The position numbers and the translations under genes were made by a program. The notes beneath the pieces were generated by a model. That model was not told the DNA's origin. It saw only the letters and a list, made by a program, of their open reading frames with translations, and made no database searches. Positions 1 through 6,009 of a stretch of DNA of 7,032 nucleotides are shown one piece after another. Position 1 is the first letter of the stretch. The number at the start of each line of letters is the position of its first letter. The DNA is from Deltaproteobacteria bacterium. Its GTDB lineage: Bacteria > Desulfobacterota > Desulfuromonadia > Desulfuromonadales > Geothermobacteraceae. The DNA lies in the NCBI GenBank assembly GCA_003695205.1, contig RFIO01000142.1, forward strand, positions 1 through 7,032, read 5' to 3'.

Positions 1-159
1 GGCCAGTTCCGGCGTCTTGCACAGTTCAAGAAAGGTGACCTTCCTGCGCACTTCCATGTACTGGGGCAGGTAACGGCCGGCCTGGCGCATCAGCCAGACG
101 GGGGTGTAATCGGTCTTCTCGCCACGACAGGCCTTGAGAAACGTGTAATCCTGGGACAT
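1..159 (-). CDS. hemE: Uroporphyrinogen decarboxylase HemE (N-terminal 53 codons, 3' end outside window)
   Basis: HemE is a soluble cytoplasmic enzyme that decarboxylates the four acetate side chains of uroporphyrinogen III to give coproporphyrinogen III in heme synthesis. Only residues 1-53 are visible, starting MSQDYTFLKACRG. The family signature MRQAGRYLPQY lies at residues 24-34. Its two arginines (R25, R29) correspond to the substrate-carboxylate-binding arginines known for this family. The ATG at 159-157 is preceded on the minus strand by a strong AGGAGG ribosome site (about 171-176), 10 bases upstream, which supports this start. The gene continues off the left edge. It follows the AhbD-like radical SAM gene in the same orientation across 156 bp, so they may share a transcript. 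An internal promoter is possible, but I saw no convincing one. The family call is confident because the signature is diagnostic. Confidence 0.95.
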   Translation of the reverse strand, partial: MSQDYTFLKACRGEKTDYTPVWLMRQAGRYLPQYMEVRRKVTFLELCKTPELA

Positions 160-204
160 GGGCTTGCTGCCTCCTGATTTGAATCGACCGGTCATTCAAA
201 GCTG

Positions 205-304
205 ACCACGAAGCCACGAAGGCAACGAAGAAAACCTCGAAATCGCCAGTCATGATTTGAGCCTGGCCACGAAGGCAACTTCGTGATCTTCGTGCCTTCG
301 TGGT
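205..304. repeat. Imperfect inverted repeat of acgaag-type units
   Basis: Arms at 205-230 and 279-304 are 26 bases each and match as reverse complements at 22 of 26 positions. Both are built from the short unit 'acgaag' spaced by two or three bases. A third partial copy sits inside: GCCACGAAGGCAAC at 213-226 recurs exactly at 266-279. That copy can pair locally, since CCACGAAGGC (267-276) is the perfect complement of 294-303, giving a 10-bp stem with a 17-base loop. Such repeats are, to my knowledge, widespread in intergenic regions of several bacterial groups and often produce spurious short ORFs. The position between two same-strand genes suggests an RNA-level role such as attenuation or 3'-end protection, but no T-run follows on the minus strand. 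The function is unknown. Confidence 0.8.
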
Positions 305-315
305 GGACTTTTTGA

Positions 316-1425
316 TTATTCGGGCGCGTTCTGCTCCGCCTCCGCGGCCAGGCGTCTGGCGGTGCGGGCCGGTATGTAGTTGCAGAAAGGCTCTTCTTCC
401 ATGTAGTCACCGTAGACCGCGTCGGCGCGAGCCCGGCAGCCGCCGCAGACGTTGATGAACTCGCACTCGCCGCACTTGCCCTTGTAGGCCTTGAAGTTGC
501 GCAGATCATTGAAGGTCCTGGAGTTGAACCAGAGTTCCCTGAAGGGGATCTGCTTGACGTTGCCGACCGAGGAGTGGAAGTAGGAGCAGGGTTTGAGATT
601 TCCGAAGCAGTCGATCAGGCAGATGGTCTGGGCGGCGATGCATCCCTTGCCGCCACCGGTCGAAAAGGTGAGGCTGCGGCGCTTGAAATCGACGCCCTCG
701 GCCTTGGCCATCTGCGGCACGATGCGATAGTAATGCGGCGCGCAGGTCGGACGCATGAGGATCTCATCCTCGTTCTTCTCCTGCTCGTAGTGCCAGGCGA
801 GAATCTCCTCGTAGTCCTCCTTGGATATCAGCTCGTTCATGATCTCCTCGCCGCGACCTGTCGGCACGATCATGAACATGTACCAGGCGGTGGCGCCCAG
901 GCTCTTGGCCAGACGGAAGGTATTGCCGATATCTTTCTGGTTGCGCTTGGTAAAGGATGAATTGATCAGGAACTTGATGCCGTTGCGCTTGAGGGTTTCG
1001 GCACCGCGGATGGTTCCCTCAAAGGCGCCTTCGCAGTTGCGGAAGTTGTCGTGGACCTCGGCGGTCGAACCGTCCAGCGACAGGGAGACCATCTTGATGT
1101 CGGCCTCCTTCATCTTTTCACAGACCTCATCGGTAATCAGGGTACCGTTGGTGGCCATGCACATGCGCAGCCCCTTTTCGGTACCGTAGCGGGCGATATC
1201 GAAGATGTCGGGCCGCAGCAGCGGTTCGCCCCCGGACAGAACCAGAACCGGTTTGCTGACCTCGCAGATATCATCGATCAGCTTGTAAGCCTCATCGGTG
1301 GTAAAATCACCGATGGCGGCATTCATATCAGACGAACAGCGACAGTGAACACAACTGAGGTTGCAGCGCTGGGTCGTCTCCCAGGCTATCCATTTGGGAA
1401 TGAACTTTTCGTCCGGCTGCGCCAT
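316..1425 (-). CDS. Radical SAM/SPASM protein, AhbD-like (heme b synthase family)
   Basis: This 369-residue protein is a radical SAM enzyme. The CxxxCxxC cluster motif is C21/C25/C28, followed by an extra C30, and the SAM-binding GGEP occurs in LSGGEPLLRPDI. The C-terminus is a SPASM-type domain for auxiliary Fe-S clusters, with C262, C269, C273 and C280 (G275-x4-C280) and then C318, C321, C327, C330 and C348. The motifs WETTQRCNLSCVHC, CAPHYYRI and CGGCRARA, and the EEEPFC ending, resemble AhbD, which oxidatively decarboxylates Fe-coproporphyrin III to heme b. They fit AhbC or NirJ less well. Neighbouring hemE supports a tetrapyrrole role. The ATG at 1425 has an AAAGGA ribosome site 7 bases upstream and a plausible promoter at 1462-1490. 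The radical SAM assignment is near certain. The AhbD assignment is from remembered family features, and a related uncharacterised paralogue remains possible. Confidence 0.8.
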   Translation of the reverse strand: MAQPDEKFIPKWIAWETTQRCNLSCVHCRCSSDMNAAIGDFTTDEAYKLIDDICEVSKPVLVLSGGEPLLRPDIFDIARYGTEKGLRMCMATNGTLITDEVCEKMKEADIKMVSLSLDGSTAEVHDNFRNCEGAFEGTIRGAETLKRNGIKFLINSSFTKRNQKDIGNTFRLAKSLGATAWYMFMIVPTGRGEEIMNELISKEDYEEILAWHYEQEKNEDEILMRPTCAPHYYRIVPQMAKAEGVDFKRRSLTFSTGGGKGCIAAQTICLIDCFGNLKPCSYFHSSVGNVKQIPFRELWFNSRTFNDLRNFKAYKGKCGECEFINVCGGCRARADAVYGDYMEEEPFCNYIPARTARRLAAEAEQNAPE

Positions 1426-1432
1426 GAAACGA

Positions 1433-1438
1433 TCCTTT
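1433..1438 (-). promoter_or_regulatory. Ribosome binding site of the AhbD-like gene
   Basis: The minus strand reads AAAGGA followed by seven bases and then the ATG at 1425-1423. This is a good Shine-Dalgarno match at good spacing, and it fixes the start of the radical SAM protein just before its first conserved residues. Confidence 0.7.
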
Positions 1439-1461
1439 CAGCTGAGAATTGCAGACCTGTT

Positions 1462-1490
1462 ATCGTACACCACGCCTCAACGCCAGGCAA
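1462..1490 (-). promoter_or_regulatory. Putative sigma70-type promoter for the AhbD-like gene
   Basis: On the minus strand, TTGCCT (1490-1485) and TACGAT (1467-1462) are separated by 17 bases. Each hexamer matches the consensus at four of six positions. Transcription would start near 1455, giving a leader of about 30 bases that contains the ribosome site. The call is by motif only. Confidence 0.45.
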
Positions 1491-1538
1491 CCGGCATGGA
1501 CAGCCCCGTACAGGCAAGCGCAGACAGGGTGGTGGTCA

Positions 1539-1567
1539 TTGTCAAAGAGGAAGTGGGCGTGTATATT
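1539..1567 (+). promoter_or_regulatory. Sigma70-type promoter for the membrane sensor-exonuclease gene
   Basis: TTGTCA (1539-1544) and TATATT (1562-1567) are separated by exactly 17 bases. Each matches the consensus at five of six positions, which is unusual in such GC-rich DNA. A start near 1574 leaves a leader of about 42 bases before the ATG at 1616. It lies back to back with the minus-strand promoter of the radical SAM gene. Confidence 0.65.
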
Positions 1568-1615
1568 GGCAAACACTGTTTTGACGGAAACCCGAACCGG
1601 CCCTGATCTCGAAAC

Positions 1616-3757
1616 ATGCCGACCACGAACCTGAAACCAAGCACCAAGTACTGGGTCTTCCTGCTGGCGATCGTCTTTCTGCTCTTTCTTGTGATCGGCG
1701 CCAGCTTCATTGCCAGCTGGTTTGCCCTCGACCCGGCCGAACAGGCCCAGGTCCAGACCTTCGCCCACAAGCTGGTCCCCTACCCGCTGCTTGGCGCCGC
1801 CATTCTCTGTCTGGTCATCGGCTCGCTGGTCAGCCTGCTGTTCAAGTACTACATCATTCCCATTCTGCAGCTGGCCGAGGAAACCAAGCTGATCAGCCGG
1901 GCCAATCCCAACTACAGGATCGACCCCAAGGGCGCCCACGAAGTCGTCGAACTGGTCACGGTCATCAACGAGCATGCCGATGTCTGCCAGCAGCTGCAGC
2001 AGGACGTGCGAGACGAAATCGACAGGGCCCGGGCCGAGCTGCAGACCGAACGCAACCGGCTGGCAGCACTGGTCTCGGAGCTGCCCAACGGCGTGCTGGT
2101 CTGCAATACCGACGGCCAGATCCTGCTCTACAACAACATGGCCCAGCAGCTGCTGCAACAACCGGGCAGGCTGATCGGTCTGGGTCGTTCAGTCTTCTCC
2201 GTTCTGGAACGCGAACCAATCCTCCATGCCCTCGACGTCCTGCACCAGTCTTCCCGCGCAGGCCAGCAGGCTGCCGGCACCCATTTCATCATGAGTGTGC
2301 GCGAAGGGCTCAATGTTCGGGTGACCATGGCACCGGTCTACCAGAACGGCGACGGCCCCCGAACCATGAACGGTTTCGTTCTCACCCTGGAGGACATGAC
2401 CGGTCAGCTCGATGCCGAACTGGAGCGGGACCAGGTCTTCCGCACCCTGACCGAGGCGATGCGCTTCTCGACCGAAGAGATCCGGGAGGCGATTTCAACC
2501 ATCATTTCCACCCCGGCCATCGAGGCCGAACGGCTGCACGACTTGCGTCAGGTCATCGACCGCGCGTCCCTGGCGCTGGAGGAACAGCTCGATTTCGCGC
2601 GTGAATCCTATGCCCGCCACATCGCCGCGCGGCTGCGCATGGACGATATCCTTGCCGGTGACCTGCTCGAGATGCTGCAAAGGCACCTGCGCCGTCGCCT
2701 GCGCCGCCCGGTCGAGACCGAGGCGGAGGAAGATCTCTGGCTGAAAACCGACAGCTACAGCCTGCTGCAGGGGATTGGCCAGCTGGCGGGCTATCTCGCC
2801 GACCGCAAGGGGGTTGAACGCATCAGCCTGAAGTTGGCAGGTCAGAGTGAACAGAAAGCCTGCCTGACCATCTTTTGGCAGGGGAGTTCCATTGGCGTCA
2901 GGGACATCCGGCGCTGGCAGCGCAGGCCGCTGATCCGGGACGCGCGCGATCAGCTGATTTCGGTCCACGAGCTGGTGGAGAAATGGCAGGGACGCATTGT
3001 CCCCCGTCTGGATGACGGTGACAATTGCAGCGGCATCGATATCAGCCTGATGCGTGTCTCGCCCGACCAGCACTTCGAGCAGAGCGACGGACCCGAACAC
3101 CGGCCGGTGTACTACGAATTCAACCTGTTTGACCGCCAGGACTGGGCCGAACTCGGCCAGACGCCGCTACGCAACCTGACCTTCGTGGTTTTCGATACCG
3201 AAACCACCGGCCTGAACCCCTCCAAGGGGGACGAGATCATACAGATCGGTGGCGTTCGTGTCATGGGGACCCGGATTCTTTACGACGAAACCATCGACCA
3301 GCTGGTCGATCCGCAGCGGCACGTACCGCCCGAATCGGTCGCCATCCACCACATCCAGCCGGAAATGCTGCGCGGCCAGCCGACCATCGACAAGGTTCTG
3401 CCCCACTTCCACCACTTCTGCGAAGGCTCCGTTCTGGTTGCGCACAACGCCGCCTTCGACATGCGCTTTCTGCAACTGAAGGAGGAACTGACCGGCCTGC
3501 GTTTCGACCACCCGGTCCTTGACACCCTGCTCCTCTCCTGGGTGGCCCATCCGAACTTCGACACCCACAACCTGGAGGACATCGCCAAGCGGCTCGACAT
3601 TCACATCGTCGGCCGGCACACCGCCCTGGGCGATGCCCTGGTGACTGCCGAGGTTCTGGTGCGGCTGATACCGCTGCTGGAAGCAAAGGGGGTCCATACC
3701 CTGGAGGATGCCATGATGGCCTCGGCGGCATCCCCCTACAACAAGATCCGCTTCTGA
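1616..3757 (+). CDS. Membrane-anchored sensor-like protein fused to a DnaQ-type 3'-5' exonuclease
   Basis: One uninterrupted 713-codon gene. Two hydrophobic segments (about residues 12-36 and 56-76) flank a short loop. A HAMP-like stretch (77-130) and a charged, probably coiled-coil linker (115-150) follow, then a PAS-like region (about 145-260, containing LPNGVLVCNTDGQILLYNN). Residues 264-490 look like a decayed histidine kinase. FSTEEIREAIS sits where FSHELRTPL would be, putting T286 at the phospho-acceptor histidine, and no clear N-box asparagine, DxGxG or GxGxG motif is visible. Residues about 520-700 form a DEDDh exonuclease with all catalytic positions present: D527 and E529 (FDTETTG), D615 (HNAAFD), H668 and D673 (HTALGD). 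Family knowledge implies metal-dependent 3'-5' removal of nucleotides. A membrane-tethered nuclease controlled by a sensory region is my inference. An in-frame TGA at 1604-1606 rules out upstream starts. No clear ribosome site precedes the ATG. Its substrate is unknown. Confidence 0.9.
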   Translation: MPTTNLKPSTKYWVFLLAIVFLLFLVIGASFIASWFALDPAEQAQVQTFAHKLVPYPLLGAAILCLVIGSLVSLLFKYYIIPILQLAEETKLISRANPNYRIDPKGAHEVVELVTVINEHADVCQQLQQDVRDEIDRARAELQTERNRLAALVSELPNGVLVCNTDGQILLYNNMAQQLLQQPGRLIGLGRSVFSVLEREPILHALDVLHQSSRAGQQAAGTHFIMSVREGLNVRVTMAPVYQNGDGPRTMNGFVLTLEDMTGQLDAELERDQVFRTLTEAMRFSTEEIREAISTIISTPAIEAERLHDLRQVIDRASLALEEQLDFARESYARHIAARLRMDDILAGDLLEMLQRHLRRRLRRPVETEAEEDLWLKTDSYSLLQGIGQLAGYLADRKGVERISLKLAGQSEQKACLTIFWQGSSIGVRDIRRWQRRPLIRDARDQLISVHELVEKWQGRIVPRLDDGDNCSGIDISLMRVSPDQHFEQSDGPEHRPVYYEFNLFDRQDWAELGQTPLRNLTFVVFDTETTGLNPSKGDEIIQIGGVRVMGTRILYDETIDQLVDPQRHVPPESVAIHHIQPEMLRGQPTIDKVLPHFHHFCEGSVLVAHNAAFDMRFLQLKEELTGLRFDHPVLDTLLLSWVAHPNFDTHNLEDIAKRLDIHIVGRHTALGDALVTAEVLVRLIPLLEAKGVHTLEDAMMASAASPYNKIRF

Positions 3758-3775
3758 TTCGCCCCGCTACAGACA

Positions 3776-3811
3776 GAAAGGCCCCGCCGACTGATGTCGG
3801 CGGGGCCTTTC
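3776..3811. terminator. Bidirectional intrinsic terminator
   Basis: Bases 3776-3791 and 3796-3811 are perfect reverse complements: a 16-bp, GC-rich stem with a TGAT loop. The stem ends in AAAG/CTTT. On the plus strand the stem is followed by ATTTTC, and on the minus strand by a short pyrimidine-rich run. It lies 18 bases after the exonuclease stop and 25 bases beyond the stop of the convergent nitronate monooxygenase gene, so it probably ends both transcripts. Confidence 0.93.
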
Positions 3812-3836
3812 ATTTTCACGTGTTGACGGCTGGCAA

Positions 3837-4925
3837 CTACTCGTTGACGGCCACCCCTTCCGGCAGGGCAAACAGATCGTTGAAAATCTCCTGCACGGTT
3901 TCAATCTTCTGCGCCCTCCAGGCATTGCTGCCACAGAAAACCAGACCGGTTTCGACATCGCCGCGCTGGGCCCGGTCGAGGGCATGGACGATACAGAACC
4001 GTTCCCGGTTGGTCTTGTAGCTGCACTTTTTCAGACAACCGGTCGGACAGGCGGTGCCAAGACGCTTTTCGCGCTCGGTTACGGCATCGATATTCCCGAC
4101 CAGCGCCCGACCGGGAAGGCCGGCCGGCGACATGATCAGACCGATATCTTCCTTGCGGCTGTCGAGATAGGCCTGCTTGAAGGCGGGATCGGCATCGCAC
4201 TCTTCGGTGGTGACAAACCGGGTACCCATCTGGACGCCGTCCGCTCCGGCCTCAAGCGCCGCAAGCAAATCGGAACGATCCCAGATGCCCCCGGCGGTGA
4301 TGACCGGGGCCTGGCAGTCGTAGCTGTCCCGCAGTAGCGCCTTGACTCCGCGCACGGTCTCCATCTGGTCGTAGCTGCCGGTTCCGATATCCTCAGGCCG
4401 GGCGCCGAGATGCCCGCCCGCGGTCTCCGGATCTTCAACGACGATGGTGTCAGGCAGACGATTGTAGCCCTTGAGCCACTTGCGGCAGATCAGGTCCGCC
4501 GCCTTGACCGAGGAAACGATTGGCACCAGGGCCACATCGGGGAAATCAACGGTCAGGCCGGGGAGGTTCAGAGGCAGTCCCGCGCCACTTACAATCAGAT
4601 CGGCACCTGCCTCGCAGGCGGCGCGTACCAGCTGGTCGTAGTCGGTGACCGCCACCATGCAGTTGACGCCGATGACGCCATCAGGGGCGATCGCCCGAGC
4701 CTTGCGAATCTCCTCGGCCAGGGCCAGGGGTTCCGCGGCAAAATAGTTGCCACCGTCAAAAAAGCGGCTGTTCAGGCCGATGCCGGCCGAGGCGACCAGG
4801 CCAACTCCGCCGGCCCGGGCGACATGACCGGCGAGGCTGGCGCCGGAAATGCGTACCCCCATTCCCCCCTGAACCAGGGGGAAGGCTGCTTCGTGGCTAC
4901 CAATGCGCAAAGAAGAAATTGTCAT
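3837..4925 (-). CDS. Nitronate monooxygenase (2-nitropropane dioxygenase) family flavoprotein
   Basis: A 362-residue cytoplasmic FMN-dependent TIM-barrel protein. Visible family features are the N-terminal PLVQGGMGVRISGASLAG strand-loop, VSGAGLP, the AGGH motif with H172 at the place of the proposed catalytic histidine, ITAGGIWDRSDLLAAL and the flavin-phosphate-binding GADGVQMGTRFV. Members oxidise alkyl nitronates or propionate-3-nitronate, and related proteins include FabK-type enoyl reductases, so the true substrate is uncertain. The C-terminus carries four cysteines, C293-x3-C297-x3-C301-x9-C311, a candidate metal or Fe-S site or a redox switch not needed for the basic fold. The ATG at 4925 has a GGAGGTG ribosome site (4931-4937) five bases upstream. 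It is transcribed divergently from the two-component operon across 121 bp and converges on the exonuclease gene. The family is secure; the reaction is not. Confidence 0.88.
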   Translation of the reverse strand: MTISSLRIGSHEAAFPLVQGGMGVRISGASLAGHVARAGGVGLVASAGIGLNSRFFDGGNYFAAEPLALAEEIRKARAIAPDGVIGVNCMVAVTDYDQLVRAACEAGADLIVSGAGLPLNLPGLTVDFPDVALVPIVSSVKAADLICRKWLKGYNRLPDTIVVEDPETAGGHLGARPEDIGTGSYDQMETVRGVKALLRDSYDCQAPVITAGGIWDRSDLLAALEAGADGVQMGTRFVTTEECDADPAFKQAYLDSRKEDIGLIMSPAGLPGRALVGNIDAVTEREKRLGTACPTGCLKKCSYKTNRERFCIVHALDRAQRGDVETGLVFCGSNAWRAQKIETVQEIFNDLFALPEGVAVNE

Positions 4926-4930
4926 GAGGG

Positions 4931-4937
4931 CACCTCC
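4931..4937 (-). promoter_or_regulatory. Ribosome binding site of the nitronate monooxygenase gene
   Basis: The minus strand reads GGAGGTG five bases before the ATG at 4925-4923. This is a near-perfect match to the anti-Shine-Dalgarno sequence and supports the chosen start. Confidence 0.8.
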
Positions 4938-4990
4938 CGGTTATGTGTGACCAAATCACCAGACACACTAACAAAGACCCGGCAGGGCTT

Positions 4991-5012
4991 CTGTCAAACT
5001 TCTGTAAAACTT
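4991..5012 (+). promoter_or_regulatory. Pho-box-like tandem repeat upstream of the two-component operon
   Basis: Two adjacent 11-base units, CTGTCAAACTT (4991-5001) and CTGTAAAACTT (5002-5012), differ at one position. Viewed as a PhoB site, 4991-5008 is CTGTCAA-N4-CTGTAAA, with the 7+4-base geometry of the Pho box and close to its CTGTCAT half-site. OmpR/PhoB-type regulators bind such one-helical-turn direct repeats. The site lies 34 bases before the kinase ATG, so autoregulation by the downstream regulator is the simplest reading. Control by a separate PhoB is the alternative. The minus strand of the first unit also contains TTGACA, a perfect -35 hexamer facing the nitronate monooxygenase gene, so both directions could be affected. 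Confidence 0.6.
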
Positions 5013-5046
5013 GCCCGATGACGTCGCTGGTGCTTAGATAGGCAGC

Positions 5047-6009
5047 ATGAAACCGAGACGCGCCCTGTTCAATCCCGTCGTCGCCTTCGTCGGCCTGCAG
5101 ATTCTCTGGATCCTGGTCCTGCTCGGCTGGATCGGCTGGTTCATGGGGAGGCACCGCCAGCTGCGTGAACTGGCCGAACGCTACAGCCCAGAACTGGCGA
5201 CCAGCCGGGTCGACTGGTTCATTCTGGTCGAAGGAATCCTTTTGCTGGTCGCCATTCTGGCGGCGGCCTACGTCATCTTCATCTACTGGCGTCGGCAGAT
5301 CGCCCTCAACCGCAACCAGCGCAACTTCATAGCCCAGGTGACCCACGAATTGAAGTCGCCGATCGCCTCATTGCAGCTGCACATCGAAACTCTGCGCCGC
5401 CACAAGGTCGACCCCGATCACCTGATACGCTTTCTTGATGCCATGCAATCCGACATCAAGAGGCTGGACAATCTGACCAGCAACCTGCTTACGGTGAACA
5501 GGCTGGAACACAAGGGGCTGAAACTGGTTCTCAAGCCCGGGAACTTTTCCACCCTGACCGAAAATTACTTTCGCGACCTGATGTATGCCCTGCCCCACGC
5601 CGGGAAAATGCACCTGGAAATCGAACCGGGGCTGAAAGCCCGGTTCGACGCCGATTCGATTCAGACCGTGTTCCGCAACCTGCTGGAGAATGCCCTGCTC
5701 TACAGTAACGACAGCCCCAACATCCGGATACGCCTCTGGCGCGATGGCCGGCACATACGGTTCTGCCTGCAGGACAACGGCAGGGGGCTGGCCGAAGAGG
5801 AGCTGCGCCGGGTGTTCAAGATGTTCTACAGGGTTCAGAAGACCGGGCACACGGTGCGGGGCTCGGGCCTGGGCCTGTTCATCGTGCGCGCCATCATCCG
5901 GATGCACAAGGGCAAGGTCTGGCTGGAAAGTGACGGCCCGGGCAAGGGGACCCGCGCCCAGTTTCAGCTGCCGGCCTGGGACGGACCGGTTTCGGGGGAC
6001 GAGGGATGA
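5047..6009 (+). CDS. Two-component sensor histidine kinase
   Basis: A 320-residue inner-membrane kinase. Two hydrophobic segments (about 10-33 and 57-80) flank a loop of only about 23 residues. The DHp domain follows almost at once with FIAQVTHELKSPIASL, where H100 is the autophosphorylated histidine. The HATPase domain is complete: N-box NLLENALLYS with N215, G1 box DNGRGL with D243, the F-box-like FKMFYR, and G2 box GSGLGL at 272-277. There is no PAS domain, no clear HAMP and no sizeable extracytoplasmic domain. This is unlike classical PhoR and points to sensing within or near the membrane, or through a partner. The ATG at 5047 is the first codon before the membrane segment; the upstream TAGG is a weak ribosome site. 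The stop overlaps the regulator start as ATGA, so the two are translationally coupled. The signal is not identifiable. Confidence 0.94.
   Translation: MKPRRALFNPVVAFVGLQILWILVLLGWIGWFMGRHRQLRELAERYSPELATSRVDWFILVEGILLLVAILAAAYVIFIYWRRQIALNRNQRNFIAQVTHELKSPIASLQLHIETLRRHKVDPDHLIRFLDAMQSDIKRLDNLTSNLLTVNRLEHKGLKLVLKPGNFSTLTENYFRDLMYALPHAGKMHLEIEPGLKARFDADSIQTVFRNLLENALLYSNDSPNIRIRLWRDGRHIRFCLQDNGRGLAEEELRRVFKMFYRVQKTGHTVRGSGLGLFIVRAIIRMHKGKVWLESDGPGKGTRAQFQLPAWDGPVSGDEG

Noticed and set aside
205..304. Possible CRISPR-like or phage attachment repeat
   Set aside because: There are only two or three imperfect units in mixed orientation, no uniform spacers, and no integrase or cas gene nearby.
26..509. 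Short minus-strand frames running through the acgaag repeat
   Set aside because: The peptides (FEVFFVAFVAS, VHHEGTKITK types) are the usual spurious translations of this repeat and overlap hemE or the radical SAM gene in another frame.
574..1584. Plus-strand open frames opposite the radical SAM gene
   Set aside because: The minus frame has the full CxxxCxxC and SPASM cysteine pattern. The opposite frames lack start signals and motifs.
1460..2161. Long open frame on the minus strand (233 codons) across the start of the exonuclease gene
   Set aside because: It is antisense to a well-supported gene, has a low-complexity Q/D/G-rich translation, no ribosome site and no family motif. It is a shadow of GC-rich coding.
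2495..3697. Minus-strand open frames (201 and 176 codons) opposite the kinase-like and exonuclease regions
   Set aside because: The plus-strand frame carries the conserved DEDDh motifs, while the antisense translations show no recognisable domain.
4946..4960. CRP/HcpR-type site TGTGA...TCAC
   Set aside because: The spacer is five bases instead of six and the arms match over only four bases. Chance is likely.
4969..4997. Full sigma70 promoter for the nitronate monooxygenase gene
   Set aside because: The -35 TTGACA is perfect, but at 17-bp spacing the -10 (TTGTTA) barely matches, so I did not list it as a feature.
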